A DNA stretch of 64,000 nucleotides from assembly GCF_947495925.1 (NCBI RefSeq), contig NZ_CANMAU010000002.1:124001-188000 (forward strand). Reading direction: 5' to 3'. Below are positions 61,689-64,000 of this stretch, piece after piece. Below the pieces are notes generated by a model, which was not told where the DNA came from, did not search any database, and saw only the letters and a program-made list of their open reading frames with translations. The first letter of the stretch is position 1, and the number at the start of each line of letters is the position of its first letter. A program made the position numbers and the translations under genes. Source of the DNA: an uncultured Algibacter sp. (GTDB taxonomy: Bacteria; Bacteroidota; Bacteroidia; Flavobacteriales; Flavobacteriaceae).

Positions 61689-62441
61689 ATGAGTTTTTCA
61701 AAATGGATTGGTGGTGCTTTAGGTTGGTCTTTTGGAGGCCCTATAGGGGCAATAATTGGAGTTGCAATAGGAAGTCTTATTGACTCCGTGACAAATGGCA
61801 CTGCTGTTTTTGAAGGAGATGAACCTTATAGAGGAGGACGCACTAGGCAAAAACCACAAACGCAGTCTGGCGATTTTGAAGTGAGTTTGCTCATTTTAGC
61901 ATCGGTAGTAATTAAGGCAGACGGTAAGCAAGACCAGCGGGAGCTAGATTATGTGCGCCAGCAATTTATGCACATGTATGGTAAAGAGCGAGCAAATCAT
62001 GCTTTCAAGCTTTTTAAGAATATCAATAAGCAACAAATTTCTGTGCGCCCAGTATGTTTGCAGATTCGTCAAATGATGGATCATGCCTCACGTTTGCAGT
62101 TATTACATTTCTTATTTGGTATAGCTAAGGCAGATGGTATTGTTACTGAAGATGAGGTTAAACAAATTTATAGTATATCGGGGTATTTAGGAATAAACCA
62201 TAGGGATTACGATAGTATAAAGGCCATGTTTTATAACAGCAGTGATAATGCTTATAAAGTTTTAGAGGTAGATAAAGGAGCATCTGTTAATGATATAAAA
62301 AAGGCCTACCGAAAAATGGTTAAAAAGTACCATCCTGATAAATTAGTGCATTTAGGAAAAGAGCATCAAAAAGGAGCTGAGGAGAAGTTTAGACAGGTTC
62401 AAGCTGCTTACGAACAGATTCAGAAAGAGCGTGGATTTTAA
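61689..62441 (+). CDS. TerB and DnaJ-domain membrane protein (DjlA-like)
   Basis: A 250-aa protein. The N-terminal glycine-zipper helix ([30 protein letters not shown]) anchors it; a TerB-like helical domain (about 65-180, [23 protein letters not shown]) precedes a C-terminal J domain with HPDK in [11 protein letters not shown]. The J domain would recruit DnaK. Same layout as E. coli DjlA. ATG 61689 follows a promoter box (61657-61664, TATATTTG); the earlier TTG start is less likely. Confidence 0.93.
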   Translation: MSFSKWIGGALGWSFGGPIGAIIGVAIGSLIDSVTNGTAVFEGDEPYRGGRTRQKPQTQSGDFEVSLLILASVVIKADGKQDQRELDYVRQQFMHMYGKERANHAFKLFKNINKQQISVRPVCLQIRQMMDHASRLQLLHFLFGIAKADGIVTEDEVKQIYSISGYLGINHRDYDSIKAMFYNSSDNAYKVLEVDKGASVNDIKKAYRKMVKKYHPDKLVHLGKEHQKGAEEKFRQVQAAYEQIQKERGF

Positions 62442-62442
62442 G

Positions 62443-62577
62443 TCATGCTTTATAGTTTGAGCCAATAAAATCAATGACTTCCTGCTGGATTAAAACAGCA
62501 AATTTTTTATAGCGTTCATGGACATCAACAATTTCATCTAAAGCTCATTGAGCAAGTGGTTTGTTTTCCCATGTTAA
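62443..62577 (-). pseudogene. Decayed gene end on the minus strand
   Basis: The minus-strand frame reads TWENKPLAQ, then TGA (62545-62547), then ALDEIVDVHERYKKFAVLIQQ and on to VIDFIGSNYKA and TGA at 62443. The composition is clearly coding-like, but an in-frame stop splits it and no start codon belongs to it. It is out of frame with the regulator gene just upstream. I do not recognise the protein. Confidence 0.55.
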
Positions 62578-63431
62578 TTAACTTCAAGTTTATAGCCAAC
62601 CCCATGAATGTTTACTATGTTAATTGTTGGGTCGTCTTTGAATTTTTTACGGAGTTTTGAGATGAACGTATCTAAACTTCTATCGACAAAAACACCATGG
62701 TCTTCCCATATTTCCTTTACCAAAATTTCGCGTTTCACTACCCTATTTTGATTGGTGCTTAAAATTGCAATTAACTCACATTCTTTCTTTGAAAGATTTA
62801 TTTCTACGGTATCTGTTATAATTTTGTTTTGTTCTTTGAAAAATTTGTATGCACCAATTTTCAAAAATGGAGATTCTATTTTTTTTGAGTTTTTTAGAAT
62901 TCTATGTTTATAAATAAAACCTATTACTAAGCTCAAAACAATTAGTACTAAAGTGAGTAAAATATAGGGAGAATTCGTATAAAAAAATGATTCGTTTTCA
63001 AGGAATAAAACGCTTATTTTGTAGCAATTATTAGGTAAGGTTCGTCCCGAACAAGGAACAATACTTTCTTCTTGAATACCTGAGATTTTAAAACTATAAG
63101 AAACCTCTTTGGTCTTGCAATCTAATACCTCTACCACATAACGTTTAGGGAGTTTTGCGTTCTTTAAAATGGTGCTAATCGTGTTAACTAGACTGTCTGG
63201 TGTGATCTCTAGGGTGTTTTCAAAAGTAATCTCAAATTTATTTTGGTCTATTTGGCTAATAGGTAAAATTAGAGAATGCGAATCATTATTTAACAATAGT
63301 AAATTATGTCCAACATCTCTTAATGCAACTTTTGCCTTTTCTGAGAAATAATCTTGCGAGTGAGTCGTATCACAAGCGTAAAACATGCAAATAATGGTGG
63401 CAAAAATAATATGGATTGCTTTTAGCTTCAT
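62574..63431 (-). CDS. Membrane-bound winged-helix regulator
   Basis: A 285-aa protein from MKLKAIHII. N-terminal signal-like segment ending in FYACD (possible lipid Cys), a periplasmic region (about 25-160) with KLPKRYVVEVLDCKTKEVSYSFKISG, a membrane helix at about 160-182 (NSPYILLTLVLIVLSLVIGFIY), and a C-terminal OmpR-type winged helix (NLSKKECELIAILSTNQNRVVKREILVKEIWEDHGVFVDRSLDTFISKLRKKFK). It resembles a one-component sensor. Divergent from the YceI-like gene. Confidence 0.88.
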   Translation of the reverse strand: MKLKAIHIIFATIICMFYACDTTHSQDYFSEKAKVALRDVGHNLLLLNNDSHSLILPISQIDQNKFEITFENTLEITPDSLVNTISTILKNAKLPKRYVVEVLDCKTKEVSYSFKISGIQEESIVPCSGRTLPNNCYKISVLFLENESFFYTNSPYILLTLVLIVLSLVIGFIYKHRILKNSKKIESPFLKIGAYKFFKEQNKIITDTVEINLSKKECELIAILSTNQNRVVKREILVKEIWEDHGVFVDRSLDTFISKLRKKFKDDPTINIVNIHGVGYKLEVN

Positions 63432-63554
63432 AATAACAGAAAACACAAATAAAATGAATTATCGGTCTTTTTAAATCCGTTTCACATTTGTTTTACACTT
63501 TTTTCACATCAATAGATCATTGCTTTTCTAATTTTAATCAAAACTTTTTACAAC

Positions 63555-64000
63555 ATGAAAAAAATTAAAATACTTTTCGGAATTATGCTTTCTGTGACAT
63601 TTATTGTAAAGTCTCAAAACGCAATAAAAATTAGCACTTCTACTAATGCCCTTAAATGGACAGGTTCTAATATGTTTAAATATAATAAACATTATGAGAC
63701 CTTAGTTTTTTTAGGCGATCAAAAAGTAGAGTCTAATTGTATCTCTCTTGTTGGTCCTTATCAAATTAATTTAAGTAAATCCAACAATAAGAACGTTGAA
63801 CTTACACAAGTGTTAATTTGGAATTTGAAAATCAAAGAACCCACAAATATGTTGCAATCGTCACTAACCAAAATTGAGTTTATTGAATTTAGAGCAACGA
63901 GCGCAAATAGTATTTATGTAAAAGCTAACTTGACTATTAATAACATTGCCAGCCCAATTGAGTTTATGTTAAATCTAGATTCAAATACCAAAAAACAGAT
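63555..64000 (+). CDS. YceI-family protein, N-terminal part (truncated at window end)
   Basis: 148 codons are visible. Signal peptide (FGIMLSVTFIVKSQ) then IKISTSTNALKWTGSNMFKYNKHYETLVFLGDQKVESNCISLVGPYQINLSK and NLTINNIASPIEFMLNL. The KWTG-K-H-TL pattern fits YceI, a lipocalin-like polyisoprenoid binder. It is the divergent neighbour of the membrane-bound regulator, which likely controls it. The C-terminus lies beyond the window. Confidence 0.8.
   Translation, partial: MKKIKILFGIMLSVTFIVKSQNAIKISTSTNALKWTGSNMFKYNKHYETLVFLGDQKVESNCISLVGPYQINLSKSNNKNVELTQVLIWNLKIKEPTNMLQSSLTKIEFIEFRATSANSIYVKANLTINNIASPIEFMLNLDSNTKKQ

Noticed and set aside
1-64000. CRISPR array, tRNA, rRNA, IS element or prophage
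   Set aside because: I saw no regular spacer-repeat array, no tRNA-like cloverleaf with a TTCGAAT loop, and no transposase or phage structural gene. A dedicated scan was not possible.

Overview
The window is chromosomal DNA from a member of the Flavobacteriaceae (Bacteroidota). This is inferred from several signs. The DNA is AT-rich. Promoters match the Bacteroidota pattern TTG/TTTG-N19-TAnnTTTG. The gliding-motility lipoprotein gene gldH sits between ricT and a class A penicillin-binding protein gene. Other lineage-typical genes include an EnvC/dut/flippase block, a fused hemC-hemD gene, HU-CCDC81/SPOR proteins and an anti-sigma/beta-barrel protein. I see no tRNA, rRNA, CRISPR, IS element or prophage. 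Most of the window is ordinary housekeeping sequence, densely packed, with many 1-16 nt gene overlaps.

Layout. 1-3.8 kb: ATP synthase genes atpE(end)-F-H-A-G, with two intercistronic hairpins. 3.8-5.8 kb: a secreted alpha/beta hydrolase, an ECF sigma factor and a four-helix membrane protein. 5.8-12.6 kb: envelope operon (flippase, dut, nucleotidyltransferase, monooxygenase-like protein, TPR protein, DUF4292 lipoprotein, EnvC). 12.6-22.6 kb: mixed genes (thioesterase, SPOR proteins, dprA, trpS, glsB, plsC, sigma/anti-sigma-barrel pair, recA). 22.6-25.6 kb: trhO-trhP-ferredoxin, two alternative routes to the same tRNA wobble hydroxylation side by side. 25.6-31.4 kb: ricT-gldH-PBP1A and a 3-ketoacid CoA-transferase pair. 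31.8-36.9 kb: peptide ABC ATPase, exonuclease, serine hydrolase, a TetR/cupin divergon with visible operators, and ogt. 38-50.2 kb: most of the heme pathway (hemB, F, E, CD, A on the minus strand; hemH and hemJ on the plus strand) around an AraC regulator. 50.4-64 kb: NtrY-like kinase, enoyl-CoA hydratase, radical SAM protein, two tandem secreted paralogues, AraC regulator, acyl-ACP desaturase with a second PlsC, bacilliredoxin, a TerB/DnaJ membrane protein, a membrane-bound winged-helix regulator and a truncated YceI-like gene.

The strongest unexplained signal is a dispersed structured element present three times (A 12610-12684 minus, B 43011-43143 minus, C 50218-50364 plus). Each copy reads GGGCGTTACC-[variable hairpin]-GTCGGGCTTTCCrCTATATC-[variable hairpin]-GGATGCCGCT-TCAATCCCTAACGC or a close variant, closes on GCGTTA/TAACGC ends, and begins 5-8 nt after the stop codon of a gene on the same strand. 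Helices are kept while their sequence and length change, which suggests RNA structure; Rfam's Flavo-1 is a family to test against. Other unusual items are a duplicated terminator block carrying the ghost 3' end of a third paralogue (about 56.0 kb), a Cys-bearing upstream ORF in the trhO leader, two possible microproteins (5789-5872 minus; 48398-48559 plus) and a gene remnant at 62443-62577.

Functional links. The heme genes form a near-complete route from glutamyl-tRNA to heme (hemL is not in the window). PlsC and the desaturase point to membrane-lipid modification. EnvC, PBP1A, SPOR-domain proteins and the flippase serve envelope growth. Gene calls rest on reading protein motifs by eye; no database search was run.
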